Assembly: GCA_934045905.1 (NCBI GenBank)
Contig: OW203762.1
Span: 15,718,345-15,782,344 of the forward strand
Direction of reading: 5' to 3'
Origin: Leuctra nigra
Taxonomy: Eukaryota; Arthropoda; Insecta; Plecoptera; Leuctridae
Length of the DNA: 64,000 nt
Each line of letters begins with the position of its first letter. Position 1 is the stretch's first letter. Shown piece by piece: positions 9,621 through 21,190 of the stretch. Both the position numbers and the translations under genes were made by a program. The notes under the pieces were generated by a model, which saw only the letters and a program-made list of their open reading frames with translations, had not been told where the DNA came from and made no database searches.

Positions 9621-10138
9621 ATATTTTCAGATTGTCTTTCTAAGATTACGTTGACGATGTTTAATATCTTTTTTATATCTGCCAAGTGTTTCTAGTAAGA
9701 AATCTTATGCAGATATATTAAAATGTGTATTAACCTTTCCTACATATTATTTTACTTTTATAACATTTTGTTAATATGGACTGCATGGGATTTTGTTTTT
9801 GAGAAACCAATTTCATTACTTTCGGTTTAAGGAGTCTTGCGGTAAGAATGTTTCGTGCCTAGAGATATTTTGTTATTGCGAACACACGAAAAATATCATG
9901 CCGACAATAATTATGATATTTTAACTCAATTTGATGTTATCTCTGATAAAAATTCTTTATGATTGTAATTAACTAAATAATGTAATGATACTGCAGAAAA
10001 CCTGGTACACGAAAGAATGATTTTAATCAAGTCTGTAGATCATGATATAATTGAACTAATTAAACACAGCAAAAGTAATCACTCAGGGCCGGTCAAGTTT
10101 CAATGCTTCTGTTAAAATTGAACAGTAGTTATAAGTCT
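9621..10138. other. intronic DNA
   Basis: AT-rich. A fragment of the ggcccggtctttcaat MITE end lies near 10085-10130. Nothing else was seen. Confidence 0.45.
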
Positions 10139-10146
10139 CTTGCCAT

Positions 10147-11079
10147 CAGTGGCGGCGCCAGGAAATAATCGTTGGGGGGGCAGAGCAGGGGCAAGGCAAT
10201 TCCTTGAGGGGGCAAAGCGAAAAGCCGTCATATTTACCAAAATCATGACCCCCCCCCCTCAACGTAGGGTTCAGCAAAACCACGAAATACAATTTCACTC
10301 AAGGGCGTATCCAGGATGAAATTTCGGGGGGGGGGACATTACTAATATTTTGAAAAACCACAGTGGAACACAGGGGTTCGGGGGCGCAGCCCCCGAGAAA
10401 ATTTTGGATCAAGGTCATTCGTTTAGGTGCAATTTTGAATCGAAGTGTATTGGGGAATTATAAATTACAAAATATTCAAAAATTGGTCTAAGAGGTTTAA
10501 GAATAGTTAAATATCTTCAATTCTCTAAGACATGTAAGTCCGGGGCGAATAGCCCCGGAAATTTTTTTGAATTTTAATTCAATTCTAGCCATTTTGGAAC
10601 GTTTTTGACATGATCTGTCTATTTTATTAAGTTATTTTTTCACACATTATTTAAATGTGCATATATTTTTAGATAAACCCTGATTTCGGGGAGGGGGGGC
10701 TGCGGCGCCCCCCCTGAATACGCCCTTGAGTTCAATATATATACAAATTATCGTTGTGCAGGTTTTATCACGATATAAGAAAGTCATAGAAATGCTTACT
10801 CAGGAAAACAGTAGAAAGGCGAGAGCCATGAAATGCCGCACGCGCAAAATATTCACGTTTCTATTCTAAAACAAGAGGTGTTGGGAAAAGTAAAATTGTC
10901 GTCCATGGTACTATAACTTTATGCTTTTTAGGTTTAATCTGGATAATTACTGTAATTGCAAGTTTATTTATGATTTTATATTATTTTTTGCCAGGTAAAT
11001 TGTGCATATATATGGGAGTCGTCAAGTGGGGGGGCAACCGGGGGGGCAAGCCAAGTTTTTGGGGGGCAGTTGCCCCCCC

Positions 11080-11110
<31 letters not shown>

Positions 11111-11125
11111 GTAGCGCCGCCACTG
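10147..11125. mobile_element. non-autonomous hAT element
   Basis: Inverted ends CAGTGGCGGCGC and GCGCCGCCACTG are flanked by a perfect 8-bp duplication cttgccat (10139-10146 and 11126-11133), diagnostic of hAT insertion. The 979-bp interior has no transposase ORF. It contains a nested element (10298-10730) and a long C run (about 11079-11110). Confidence 0.9.
10298..10730. mobile_element. nested TIR element inside the hAT element
   Basis: Ends CTCAAGGGCGTATCCAGG and CCTGAATACGCCCTTGAG differ at one position as inverted repeats. TTCA on both sides (10294-10297, 10731-10734) may be a 4-bp target duplication. It contains ggggcgcagcccc-type hairpins at about 10380-10398 and 10540-10558. No ORF is present. 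Confidence 0.72.
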
Positions 11126-11370
11126 CTTGCCATGACAACAATATATGATTATAAATTAACATAACTGAATACCGATAATTAACATTAAATAAATAAATAA
11201 CACAAATAGGAGGATACAAAAAGTGAAAACTAAACACTTCACTTGAAAATTATTGGTTAAAACATTATTTTAATTCTGTCAAAGCCCATTTTTAAATAAT
11301 AACTTGATGTTTACACAATTTCGTTAAAAATATATGTCCATAAATCAACTTTCTGACATAACATGAAAAT

Positions 11371-11377
11371 AAAAAAA
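11371..11377 (-). terminator. polymerase III terminator
   Basis: A7 on the plus strand (T7 on the minus) lies immediately beyond the minus-strand tRNA-Cys. Confidence 0.75.
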
Positions 11378-11379
11378 TA

Positions 11380-11451
11380 AGGGGGCAACCGGGTTTGAAC
11401 CGGTGACCTCTCGATCTGCAGTCGAATGCTCTACCACTGAGCTATACCCCC
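11380..11451 (-). tRNA. tRNA-Cys (GCA)
   Basis: A 72-nt cloverleaf with the same acceptor, D and anticodon arms as the 9540 copy; GCA is read from 11417-11419. The T arm is ACCGG-TTCAAAC-CCGGT, with compensated pairs relative to the other copy. It faces the first gene across the hAT element and is apparently intact. Confidence 0.95.
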
Positions 11452-12472
11452 AGTTGAAAAACTATCGATCATCATAGGCATGTATCGTTCATTTATATCG
11501 TATTGGAAGTGTATACGTTATAATATGTTATCTCTCCTGTCGGTTTTCTTTATCTTATTGTTCAAGTGCTCCGCTAGAGACTAGGTATATCTTAAAGAGA
11601 TAATAGGTAACCAATCTAGTTCGCACCTGGGTGCATATTCTCGACTTTGTGTGCCTATCCTGAGTTCAAACCGCATGCAAAGATTATCGACAATGCGAAA
11701 TGAATTGAAATCTTTTTTATTTTATCAATGATAGAGTCCTTGGTCCCAACTAAGTGCAGTCCAGGGTCGACCTAGTCCCATACCCACCCATAAATTCGCG
11801 GGCCCCTCGGGCCGGTTTCTCCCCTCGAGATGGTGATCCCCCTGAAATCGGGTCCCACCGGCCCAAAGCCTCCCCCCCCCCCCCCCCCCGGTCTGTCACC
11901 ATTCTGATCAAGCTTAACCAACAAGTTTCAGACTTCTCCGGATCGGGCCCGTTCGGTCGACCCCTCCCCATGACCTCCACATATTAAAATTAATGTGCGC
12001 AATATATCCTTGTCATTGACGCGATTACCATAATAATCTAATCGAATGATAGCGTATCTGAATCTATTGTGCAGTGACTTATTTCCGTATGACGAACATT
12101 TTCAACAAACTCTAGAATTTCCAGAATAGCCCAGAATAGTGGATAATAGTTGAGAATAGTTGAGTCAATTGTGCCTCACGCTTATATTGTGTGCCAAACA
12201 ACTCGTTCATTCGACAGGATACTTTTTTGAATTCATTCTATTTCACGCTTCTTCGTTCGGTCGGTCAGAGTTTTGGCGGAACTGTGACGTAAACGAGCAG
12301 GACGTGAGAAATTGAATTTCCTCACTCGAGGGGGCTGTGACTTGTTGTTGAAATAATTATTGTTGGAATAATGGACTTATAAGTACCAGAATAGCTGTCA
12401 CTTCATTTGACCTGATACGAAAAGTACGAAAACACAGAGATTCGAGTCAAGTTTCTCTCTGGCTGAACTCAC
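11452..12472. other. Syt14 intron
   Basis: No gene. A GC-rich segment at 11750-11985 contains an 18-19-nt C run and restriction-site-like words (ctcgag, gtcgac, aagctt); it is unlike its surroundings but has no recognisable coding content. Confidence 0.4.
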
Positions 12473-12643
12473 GTATATGCGCCTGGGTGGTGTAATACGT
12501 GGCCGAGGGTCCAGCCACAGGCTCCGCGATGTGCATCTGCAGAGAGTGATGTGAGTGGAGGCTGGCGGACTGCTGGAGGCGGCGGATCACGTCTTCCTCG
12601 CTGTCGGAGCTGGACTCCGGGTCCGAGTAGGAGTACGCGTTGC
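12473..12643 (-). CDS. Syt14: Syt14 exon, acidic/serine-rich linker
   Basis: The exon carries 2 nt, 56 codons and 1 nt, and joins in phase to the membrane exon (…KESG|NAYSYSDPESSS…) and to the next exon. The peptide has a serine/acidic tract (DPESSSDSEED) followed by a His/Gln/Ser-rich stretch and GPSATYYTTQAHI. It forms part of the cytosolic linker between the membrane anchor and C2A and has no recognisable fold. The acceptor is ttgctag|GCAACG and the donor is CATATAC|GTGAGT. High GC relative to flanking sequence supports an exon. The next exon is 4.5 kb away, past the tRNA and hAT cluster. Confidence 0.78.
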
Positions 12644-13513
12644 CTAGCAACAACACAACGTGTCAGTTGGAGAGGAGATCTCTTGCGATGTCAAGTTATG
12701 TTTTACATGCATCAGGGGATCGAACCGGATCTTGTAGGTTCTTCGGGTTCATCCCATGTGTGTTGTACATTGGTGGACGACAAGTCCAAGGTAGAGAGCG
12801 ATTGAGATATTTAGAGAGAGAATGAATAAAGTTTTGAGAGAAACTAATAAACACACAACAAACAAACATTTGTTTTACGTAATGATGATACGGAATTTCA
12901 GGTTTGAACATGAACTAAAATAACAGAGGTGCATACATTTTTTAAATCAGTGAAATGTTTTAATATTATCTTCTAACGTTCTTCCATGTCACTTCTTCGT
13001 AAAATGTTTGAATATGGTTTAATTAATCATTTTGAAGCCCCCAAAATTAGACGTCCAATTCAATTTCCAAAATAATTAAGATTGGTAGGTATACAGTGAA
13101 CTTTAAAATTAATATTGAATTTGAATATTTTAATCCAAACACTAAAAATAATGTTGCTACAAGTTGCTACATTTCCATGTAATTTTTTTTGTCACGAAAA
13201 TATAACTGTTTGTTTAGTTATTATGGTTTTATGTATTTGTTTCTAGAGTGTATTTATTTAGTCTCTCGGCGCTCTATGGAACTTGAATCCCTATAGGCTG
13301 CTGGTACAATTATTTGCTTTCATAAACATATTTGTTTAATGCTAATTTACAGTTTTATTTTTTAATGTAGGTATTTGTTTGACGCCAAGGCAATCCCTGT
13401 GCCCTGCTGGACACAAGCTTATGCGTGAATCATGGCTCTAATCAAACATTGAAATAAGCTGTAGAGATTAATTACAGGAATCCTGCATCGACTTATCTTC
13501 ACTTCTGCCTCAC
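12644..13513. other. Syt14 intron
   Basis: AT-rich intron between the membrane exon and the acidic linker exon. No feature was seen. Confidence 0.6.
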
Positions 13514-13684
13514 CTGACTCCTTGGACTTCTGCGTCGACTTGGTGACGCCCAACACCTCGTCACAGCAGGGAAAGCTGCCGAAGCCGTAGAAACACCACT
13601 TCTTGTTGATGTAGAGGAAGAACACGAGCAGCAAGACGACGAACGCCGCCACGGCGCCCAAGAACGCCGTCGCCTCCACCGGCA
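13514..13684 (-). CDS. Syt14: Syt14 exon with transmembrane segment (first coding exon seen)
   Basis: This exon encodes 56 whole codons plus 2 nt at the start and 1 nt at the end. It gives a short N-terminus, a hydrophobic helix (about residues 6-24, AVAAFVVLLLVFFLYI) and then NKKWC and FPCCDE, a cysteine-bearing juxtamembrane stretch. A single N-terminal membrane anchor is expected of synaptotagmin-14/16 proteins. The acceptor is gaccaccag|TGCC and the donor is GTCAG|GTGAGG. The exon opens with TG in phase, so an upstream exon ending in A would create the start codon across the junction; this is inference. No upstream exon was identified. The acceptor edge is repeated in the adjacent array at 13690-14113. 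Confidence 0.82.
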
Positions 13685-14113
13685 CTGGTGGTCAAAGTTC
13701 AAACACAAGATCAGGTACTTGTTAGCGTTGTACAGAGGTTAGGTTGCCGTCGCCTCCACCGGCACTAATGGTCAAAGTTCAAGCACAAGATCAGAGGCTA
13801 TAGTTCGCGTTGTACAGAGGGTAGTAACACCGTCACCTCCACTGCTCTGGTGGTCAAAGTTCAACACAAGATCAGGTACTTGTTAGCGTTGTACAGAGGG
13901 TAGGAACGCCGTCGCCTCCACCGGCAATGGTGGTCAAAGTTCAAACACAAGATCAGGTACTTGTAAGCGTTGTACAGAGGGTAGGCACGCCGTCGCCTCC
14001 ACCGGCACTGGTGGTCAAAGTTCAAACACAAGATCAGAGGCTAGTTCGCGTTGTACAGAGGGTAGGAACGCCGTCGCCTCCACCGGCACTGGTGGTCAAA
14101 GTTCAACACAAGA
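13664..14113. repeat. 80-82-bp tandem array carrying copies of a Syt14 splice acceptor
   Basis: Units start with ggtcaaagttcaa at 13690, 13770, 13852, 13932, 14013 and 14094. On the minus strand each full unit includes the acceptor gaccaccag and the first ~20 bases of the membrane exon (TGCCGGTGGAGGCGACGGC). One unit is diverged to caccgtcacctccactgctc. Confidence 0.9.
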
Positions 14114-14490
14114 TATGACGTTAGTTTCCTGTGCATCAGGTTCAGATGGCACTAAGTGTCGGTACGGAGAGTCGAGAATGCAATTTGTAGCTATATTTAG
14201 TCGTACAGAGTGAAGTAAAGAACGTGGATATTTTCTTCGTATTCCAGAGGTTAAAACCGCAATAAGTGGCTACTTCGTTGAACAAAATGGACTATATTTT
14301 GTCGTTCAAACTGTGGAGACAGCACACACTGATTTTATTCTGTCGAACAGAGAGTAAGACCGCATTTGAGTGATTTAATTTGCCGTAAAGTGAAGATAGC
14401 GCACTTCGAGACTTCATTCTGTCGTTCAGAGGGCTGAGAGCTCTAACTGTTGTCGTCTCCACCAATGCTTGTCCAAGACAAACAGACCCA
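14114..14490. repeat. decayed continuation of the 80-bp array
   Basis: Irregularly spaced remnants of the gttgtacagagggta motif (tcgtacagagtgaagta, gtcgaacagagagtaaga, gtcgttcagagggctgag) and finally gtcgtctccaccaatg indicate older, diverged units of the same array. Confidence 0.55.
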
Positions 14491-15869
14491 GACTTGAATT
14501 TAATCTCGTCGCTGTGTGGAGAAGGTCAAGACTAAGTTGTTGGTCGCGTTCTGAGCTTTCAACAACAGATCTGTCCATGTTGTTGGTCAGATATGTTATC
14601 TGTAGATTGATTCGATGTGGGGGCGGTGATGACGTATGCCAACTTGTTGACACACGCAATGTATTGTGATACGTGAGCCACGACATTTAAGAAATCCGGT
14701 AGGCTAATTGATTGTTTGTTGAATATTTCACTTGTTTGTGGAGAAAAAAGTTGTATTTATATTCAACGATGGAATACAAAAAATGTAGTTATCCTATCCA
14801 TTTAAAAATATAACTCTGTGTTACGTATCTACTGTACGTACACTCAACAAAAGATAAAACAGTATTAGATAGCAGATTGGTTGAAAAAGTTTTGATGGCA
14901 TCATCCGATGAAATGCAAACTCGCCATTTAACTCTAATAATGTGAGCTCCGATTGCATTGTTAATAACAAGGATTGATTGTCAAGGAACCTGACAACAGC
15001 CAATATGTTTCGTTCTAATGCCATTTTATAATTTGTTAAGTACTTCGAAAAGTAAAATTGGTTAGCAACAAACACGCTATTTGCTTGTCAATTTAATTAA
15101 TATAGTTTTAATTTTACAAATGCTGCAATATCCTTACATTTTACTCAATGTGTAACGGCATTCTTATATTTAACCATAGTGTATGAAAAGTAATATAAAG
15201 TTTCCTATGTAGTTTAATATAAACAGAATATTACGTAATAAATCTGATGCAGACGATTCCGACAACATGATTGGTTCTTGCCATGACTAAATCTATGTCG
15301 TTTACCTATTCATATTTTCTTTTTGTATTTGTATAAATAGATTTTGTACGGATTTCGAATTAGTAAAGAATCTATCTTCATTATGACAGAAGTCTACATG
15401 GTTTTTATTAAAATGTCTTGTTAACTCTGATCGTTATTTCTTAATCAGCGAATCTATATCCGGAACGTAAACCAGTTGGTTCGTACAGTAACAAAAAGAT
15501 TTTTTAAAGAAGGATGAACTTCGAAACCGCCAAGTTTAGTTGATTGCGACCGTTTAGTTGAAGATAGATTACGTTCAATTAACGAAGTTGTAGAAAATGC
15601 AAACAAAATATCCGCTCTTAACTTTTGGGAATCATATTTTTCAATTTACAATTCATGTACTACTACAGATGTATAGCTAAAACAATAGTCTATCTTCAAC
15701 TTGACGGTAGGCTACAATCTAAAAAATGGTGATGCATTTATTGGGGATAGTTCCTCTTAATTTTGCATATTCAAAAGAATTTCAATAATTAATTTCAATG
15801 TTGTAATTAATTCGTTGTAATTAATTGTTGTAAACTCTGCCTGCAATTGTATGCGATGATGTATACAGT
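14491..15869. other. non-coding DNA upstream of the known Syt14 exons
   Basis: AT-rich; no supportable gene. It may be Syt14 intron 1 if a 5' exon lies further right. Confidence 0.5.
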
Positions 15870-15965
15870 TGTAGCCGGTCCCAAGCCCGGGCAAAAGAGG
15901 AGGGTTGGTGGGTGAGGTTAGCAGCCTGCCTACCGTAAAAAACCTATGTTGCTCACAGAACTAGA

Positions 15966-18900
15966 ATGAAGCCTCGGAATAGGACTGACACTACGTTGAC
16001 GACTACGGCGAGGAAACGGAAATTGAAAATGTTAAAGAATAACAGTATAATTAGATTAGCCTCTTGGAATATTCGAGCATGGGGTAAAAAGGATCAAGAA
16101 ATTGTAATAGAATTAGAGAGAAACTCCATCGATATTTGTTCTTTATCTGAAACTAAGAAAAAAGGAAGAGGAATCGTACCTTGTGATAACTATATACTTG
16201 TATACAGTGGAGTAAGTAAAGATAAAAGAGCTAAAGAGGGAGTTGGGATTTTAATTCACAATAAATATCAGGATGGTATAGGAACAATTCAATATAAATC
16301 TGAGAGAATGTTATTGGTGCGTTTAGACACAGGATACACACCTTTAAACATAATATCTGTTTATGCTCCGGAGGATTGTAAACCGCAGATGGAACGAGAA
16401 TGGTTCTATGAAGACCTTCAGGAACTTCTAAATTCGATTCCGTCAACTGAACACGTGGTAATTATGGGGGACTTCAACGCACGGGTTGGAAACTCGGTAA
16501 TACCAGGCGTAAAGCAGTGTTACAATGAAGATGTCGTTAACAACAACGGAGAATTAATGACTGAGTTTTGTGCTAATAATGAACTACGCATCAACAATAC
16601 TTTTTTTCCGCATAAATCACAACATAAATATACATGGCAGAACACAAGGGGTAGTCAGTGGCGGCTATTTGGCTTTACAACAGGTGTGCAATTTCATAGA
16701 TGGACGTAGAAGAAAGTACAATGGGGGGTCTGGGGAAAAGCCCTCCAGCACGTGCGGGTCCGGGGCGCATAGCCCCGGATTTTTTTTTATATTTAGTTTG
16801 AAATTGATGCATTTTTACGTGTTTTGGAGAGCAAAACGATTAGAAAAAATTTTAACTTCCTACTTCCTGGATTACTTAGAGGCGATTGTTTGTTACATTT
16901 GGTGGGAGCAGCCTCAATGAAAAGCTTGCCTACAATTTTTACTAAACGGGAGCAATTTTTAATAATTTTCTTGGATGATCAGGTGTGCAATTGTCACATC
17001 TTGCACACCGTAATAGCCGCCACTGGGGGTAGTCAATCAATAATAGATTACATAGTTACAAATCGAAAATTCCTTCCATCGCAAATCATAGATATAAGGT
17101 GCTTGACCGCTGCAGATATTGGAAGTGATCACAGTCTCTTGTTAGGGAAAGTTAGGATTAATATACAAAAAAACAAAAAACGTCTCCCTAAGACATATGA
17201 TATAAAAATCAATATTGAATCATTTCAATATGAGAGTACAAAAATTTTATATCGGAAAAGATTGTCGGAAAAATTTCAGGAGCACAATTGTGATTATTAT
17301 GATATAGATGAGGGTTATACAATAATGAGAACTAACATTTGGAAGGCTGCGAACGAAGCTCTTGGCACTAGGAAAGTGTGCACAAACAACAATAGTTGTA
17401 ACAAGATTCCTTGGTTTTGTAATGAAGTTAAAGTCCTCTCGCAAGAAAAACGTAGTGCATACCGTACTTATAAAGACAACCAAACACAAGAATCATTTGA
17501 AGAATACAAGCAAATTCGCAATAGAGTAAACAACAGCATACGGAATATAAAGGCGGATTATTGGGAGCGGTACACGAAAAACTTGGAGAGTGATTTTTAT
17601 GGTCTTCAGAAGCAGATGTGGAGAACAATTAGGAATCAAAAGAAGGACGTTAGGGAAATGATTAACACACAAAGGATTAAAATGGATGATTGGATAGTGT
17701 ACTTTTCCAGTTTGTATAATGATAATGCTAACGATATGCCGGAAATCCATGAACGTGATCTATCTCCTGCGATAATAAATGACACATATGTGACTGTATC
17801 AGAACGAGAGGTTAGTGATGCTATTAGAAAGATCAGAAATCGGAAATCGCCGGGGATGGATGGAATTTCCAACGAACTTCTTAAATATGGCGGAACTGTT
17901 ATTGTAAAACAGTTATCGCTTTTATTTAACCGAATATTAGAACTAAGAAGGATACCCAAAGAATGGAAAACCAGCATACTCATTCCTTTATTCAAAAAAG
18001 GTGAAAAGACAGTGCCAGAAAATTACAGAGGCATAAATCTGCTGAATACAACACTCAAAGTTCTTACAAAAATCATAAATGTTAAGTTATCATTATATAC
18101 GGAATTAACTGATGCGCAACAAGGTTTTAGAAAAGGAAGGTCTTGCATAGATGCAATCTTTGTTTTACGACAAGTTACCGAAAAGTCTCTAGAATTCAAT
18201 AATCCTGCATTCCTTTGTTTTATAGACCTGCAAAAGGCATTTGACACTGTCCGACTAACTGACGTGACAAGGATTTTAAAGGAAAAGGGGGTACCTTTGC
18301 AGTTGATTGAACTTATTGAAGACATATATAGAGATAGCAGTATGAGAATAAAAAATAATGGAGAAGTAAGTGATGTGATCACAATTAGCAAAGGAATTAG
18401 ACAAGGGGATTCCTTGAGTCCTTATTTGTTCAACCTCGTTATGGATGAAATCATAGTTGGTCTTCGCGAATGTAATGGATATAGAATGGGTAATGACGAA
18501 ATAAAAATTTTATGTTTTGCTGACGACGCGATAATATTCGCAAAAAGTGAAGACGACCTTCAAAGACTTCTCTTCCAATTTAAAAATATGGCGCAAGCAG
18601 TGGGTATGAGAATTGCAACCTTAAAAACAAAGTCAATGGTCATAGCCAAGAACCCTATTCGATGTAAGCTGGAGGTAGACGGAGTGATAATCGAGCAAAT
18701 AATGAGCATGACTTTCTTAGGTGTTAATATTACAAGTAGTGGAATATTGCCATTTGAAGTTAGAACACAGACTGAGAAGGCGAACAGAATATCAGGATGC
18801 CTTAACGATATGATATGGAGGAACAAGCACTTGCTCAAGGAGACCAAGGCCAGAATTTATAAGACTTTGGTGAGGCCGATTATCACATACGCTGCAGAAA

Positions 18901-19187
18901 CGAGGCCGGACACAGCTTATACCAAGAGATTGATGGAATCTACGGAAATGAAAACTTTGCGAAAAGTTACGAATAACACTCTGTTAGACAGAATTCGCAG
19001 TGATAACATCAGGGAAATGTGTGGTGTTACGCCAATATGTGAATGGGTTGAAGAAAGGCGTATTATGTGGAACACACACATTGATCGCATGCAAGAACAT
19101 CGCATTGTTAAAATAGCTAGGGATAGATTTCCGGAAGGTCAAAGGAGTGTAGGTAGACCTAAAAAAAGATGGCGAGACAAGTATTAA
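15966..19187 (+). pseudogene. LINE endonuclease/reverse transcriptase ORF, interrupted
   Basis: The first part carries an AP-type endonuclease: LASWNIRAWG near the start, LSETKK, VVIMGDFNARVG, and after the break the DYIVTN and IGSDHSLL motifs. The second part is reverse transcriptase: KSPGMDGISNELLKYGG, IPLFKKGEKTVPENYRGINL, GFRKGRSCIDAIF, FIDLQKAFDTV, GIRQGDSLSPYLFNLVMDEI, and the catalytic FADD at 18516-18527. The C-terminus ends GRPKKRWRDKY. A 370-bp hAT-type element at 16656-17025 plus its 8-bp duplication adds 378 bp, a multiple of 3, but brings an in-frame stop at 16707-16709, so no full-length product is possible. Confidence 0.88.
16656..17025. mobile_element. hAT-type MITE inside the LINE ORF
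   Basis: Ends CAGTGGCGGCTAT and ATAGCCGCCACTG with an exact 8-bp duplication ggggtagt (16648-16655 and 17026-17033). It carries a ggggcgcatagcccc hairpin like the one at 10540 and has no transposase. It shares the CAGTGGCGGC end with the 10147-11125 element but is otherwise different. Confidence 0.9.
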
Positions 19188-19251
19188 TTCTAGTAAATGA
19201 ACAAGCCGAAGGCTTCGGAAGAAGAAGAAGAAGAAGAAGAAGAAGAAGAAT

Positions 19252-21190
19252 TTCAATTAAACCGCAATTAAAATTCAAGGTCCCAGGATGTTGCCCTAGA
19301 GCTTTGTCCACCGGTCTCTGAAGACCTGATACATCGAGACCCGGATAAATATATTATTTTAACTGCAAATATATGCCACGCACAAGTCATATTTCTGCAC
19401 GCTACTGCAATACAGCAGACTTCGCAAACCCGTCACGACGAAGTACATCCACCTCATTAATTCGTTATGACTCCAAATTAAAATATTAATATAAAAAAAT
19501 AGTCCTGACAAATTGTCAATTTTATGATAGTGAAAAGTCACGAGGGCTTGGGTCAAGGTGAAGCGATCATCACGCAAAGGGAGGACAGGAATATAATTTC
19601 AAACTCGATGGAATAATATTATTACTCTCACAAGGATACGGGACATGTTCGAAAGTGCACGCATGTGCAGTATACATTCAGTTCACTGAACTAAAACCAG
19701 GGTGAAATTCAGCTGCCAACTCTTTCGCGTGTCTTTTTATTACTATTATTTATCCAAATGTTGCCAAGGCTTTTCAGAAGAATTTTCCATTATTTTATAT
19801 AAAAATTGGTGATGAAAGATTAGGATAAATCACAGTGAATATATTAGAATGTGACGTGAAACTAAACGACTAAGGGCGGAAGTTCTATTAAGTTCTACAT
19901 AAACTTGAACCTTATTGGTTTGTATTATCGTAAACGTCAGTTTGATTCATTGTGTGGTGAGAGAGGCAGATCGGGATCTTGGTATTGATCCTTTGAGAGG
20001 AAATTCATCACATTCTCTGTGTGAACGCGTTCGGTGACGTGGCATGCGAATCAACACTACATTAATTAACTCAGAAGCAAGTGGAGCATTCCTTGTAATA
20101 GTCTTTCATGTGCATGTAGAACATTTCAAGTTGAACTTGCAATCTAAAGAGAACATCCCCTTTAATTGTTTTTCAAAATGTTTTTTGTCAAGTAGCTACG
20201 CATGTCAAAAGAAATAACAACTTTCTTTGATGGGAACGTATTGGCTGCTGTTTTTTTTCCTTGGAAATCCATGAAATAAAAACTCTTCTACTTGAGTTAG
20301 ATGACCAGTTATATAGTCCGTACAAAGCTAACATGGCAGTAGAACGACATTGTTTTACTTTGTTTACATTTTTAAAATATATTTCCAACATTGCTTTGTA
20401 GATGTAGGTTCGTTCGTTGTTCGACTTGGATAGGAAGGATAATTTTAATTATTAGGAATATTCAAAACTATTGTTTCGCAAAAAGATTTTACTACGTTAG
20501 CATTGGACGTTAGCATTGGACGGACTTGTAAAATCTTTTTCAGGAAACCCGTTTCTGCCGAATATCGCAGTCATCAACATGGTACAAGTCGAAGGAAGTA
20601 ATTTCACGTATAAAATCCACTAAATTCCGATATGATAAAGTGTCAAGGTCATAGGGGTTGAATAATGCAGTGCAAAAAAACCGCTAGGGAACGAAGCTGT
20701 ATCATAACTAAATGCAAATTAGAAATGTAAATTTATGGGTCGCTGATAACCTGTGTTATGTGTCACAATTAAAAACGACTAGAAGGAAAATGATTGACGT
20801 AATGACTATAAAATTATAATAATGGACGTAAAAATGTTCATTATAGGTAATCTAAGTTTTTACTACTTCAAAGTACTTGAAACTACGTGGGTACTTGAAA
20901 GTCTTCACAAGTCAAGTCAAATTTATTTCCATTTTACCACAGTAAAAACATCAAGTATTTTATAGATCAAAGTGTTCTCAATTAAAAATAGTAATTTCCT
21001 CAAGATTAACCTCATTTTGATTTCTGGATCAATGAAGATTCCAAGAACCTATGCGCATCATAAACGCAATATCATCTCAACACAATGATAATGAATTTAC
21101 GTTGTAATTCAATTATCCGGTAAATGTGCCCTTTGGGGACGAATAGAAACTCTGCCGAAGCACGACTTAGATTAGTTTCGTGACCTATAA
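19252..21190. other. intergenic or intronic DNA, no gene seen
   Basis: AT-rich. A small cgttagcattgga duplication occurs near 20497-20520. No coding or RNA gene is supportable. Confidence 0.5.

Larger units (their letters stand above)
15870..19251 (+). mobile_element. RTE-like non-LTR retrotransposon (LINE)
   Basis: A short GC-rich 5' leader (gtagccggtcccaagcccgg) is followed by one long ORF with endonuclease then reverse transcriptase, a very short 3' UTR with the hairpin gccgaaggcttcgg, and a (GAA)n tail at about 19219-19250. Microsatellite tails and a single AP-endonuclease/RT ORF are typical of the RTE clade. The word aatttcaat after the tail also occurs upstream at about 15779 and 15794, but a target duplication cannot be fixed. 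The 5' end is approximate. Confidence 0.82.

Noticed and set aside
11750..11990. GC-rich exon or vector-like insert
   Set aside because: Neither strand gives a peptide with recognisable features; the C run and site-like words are not enough to call contamination.
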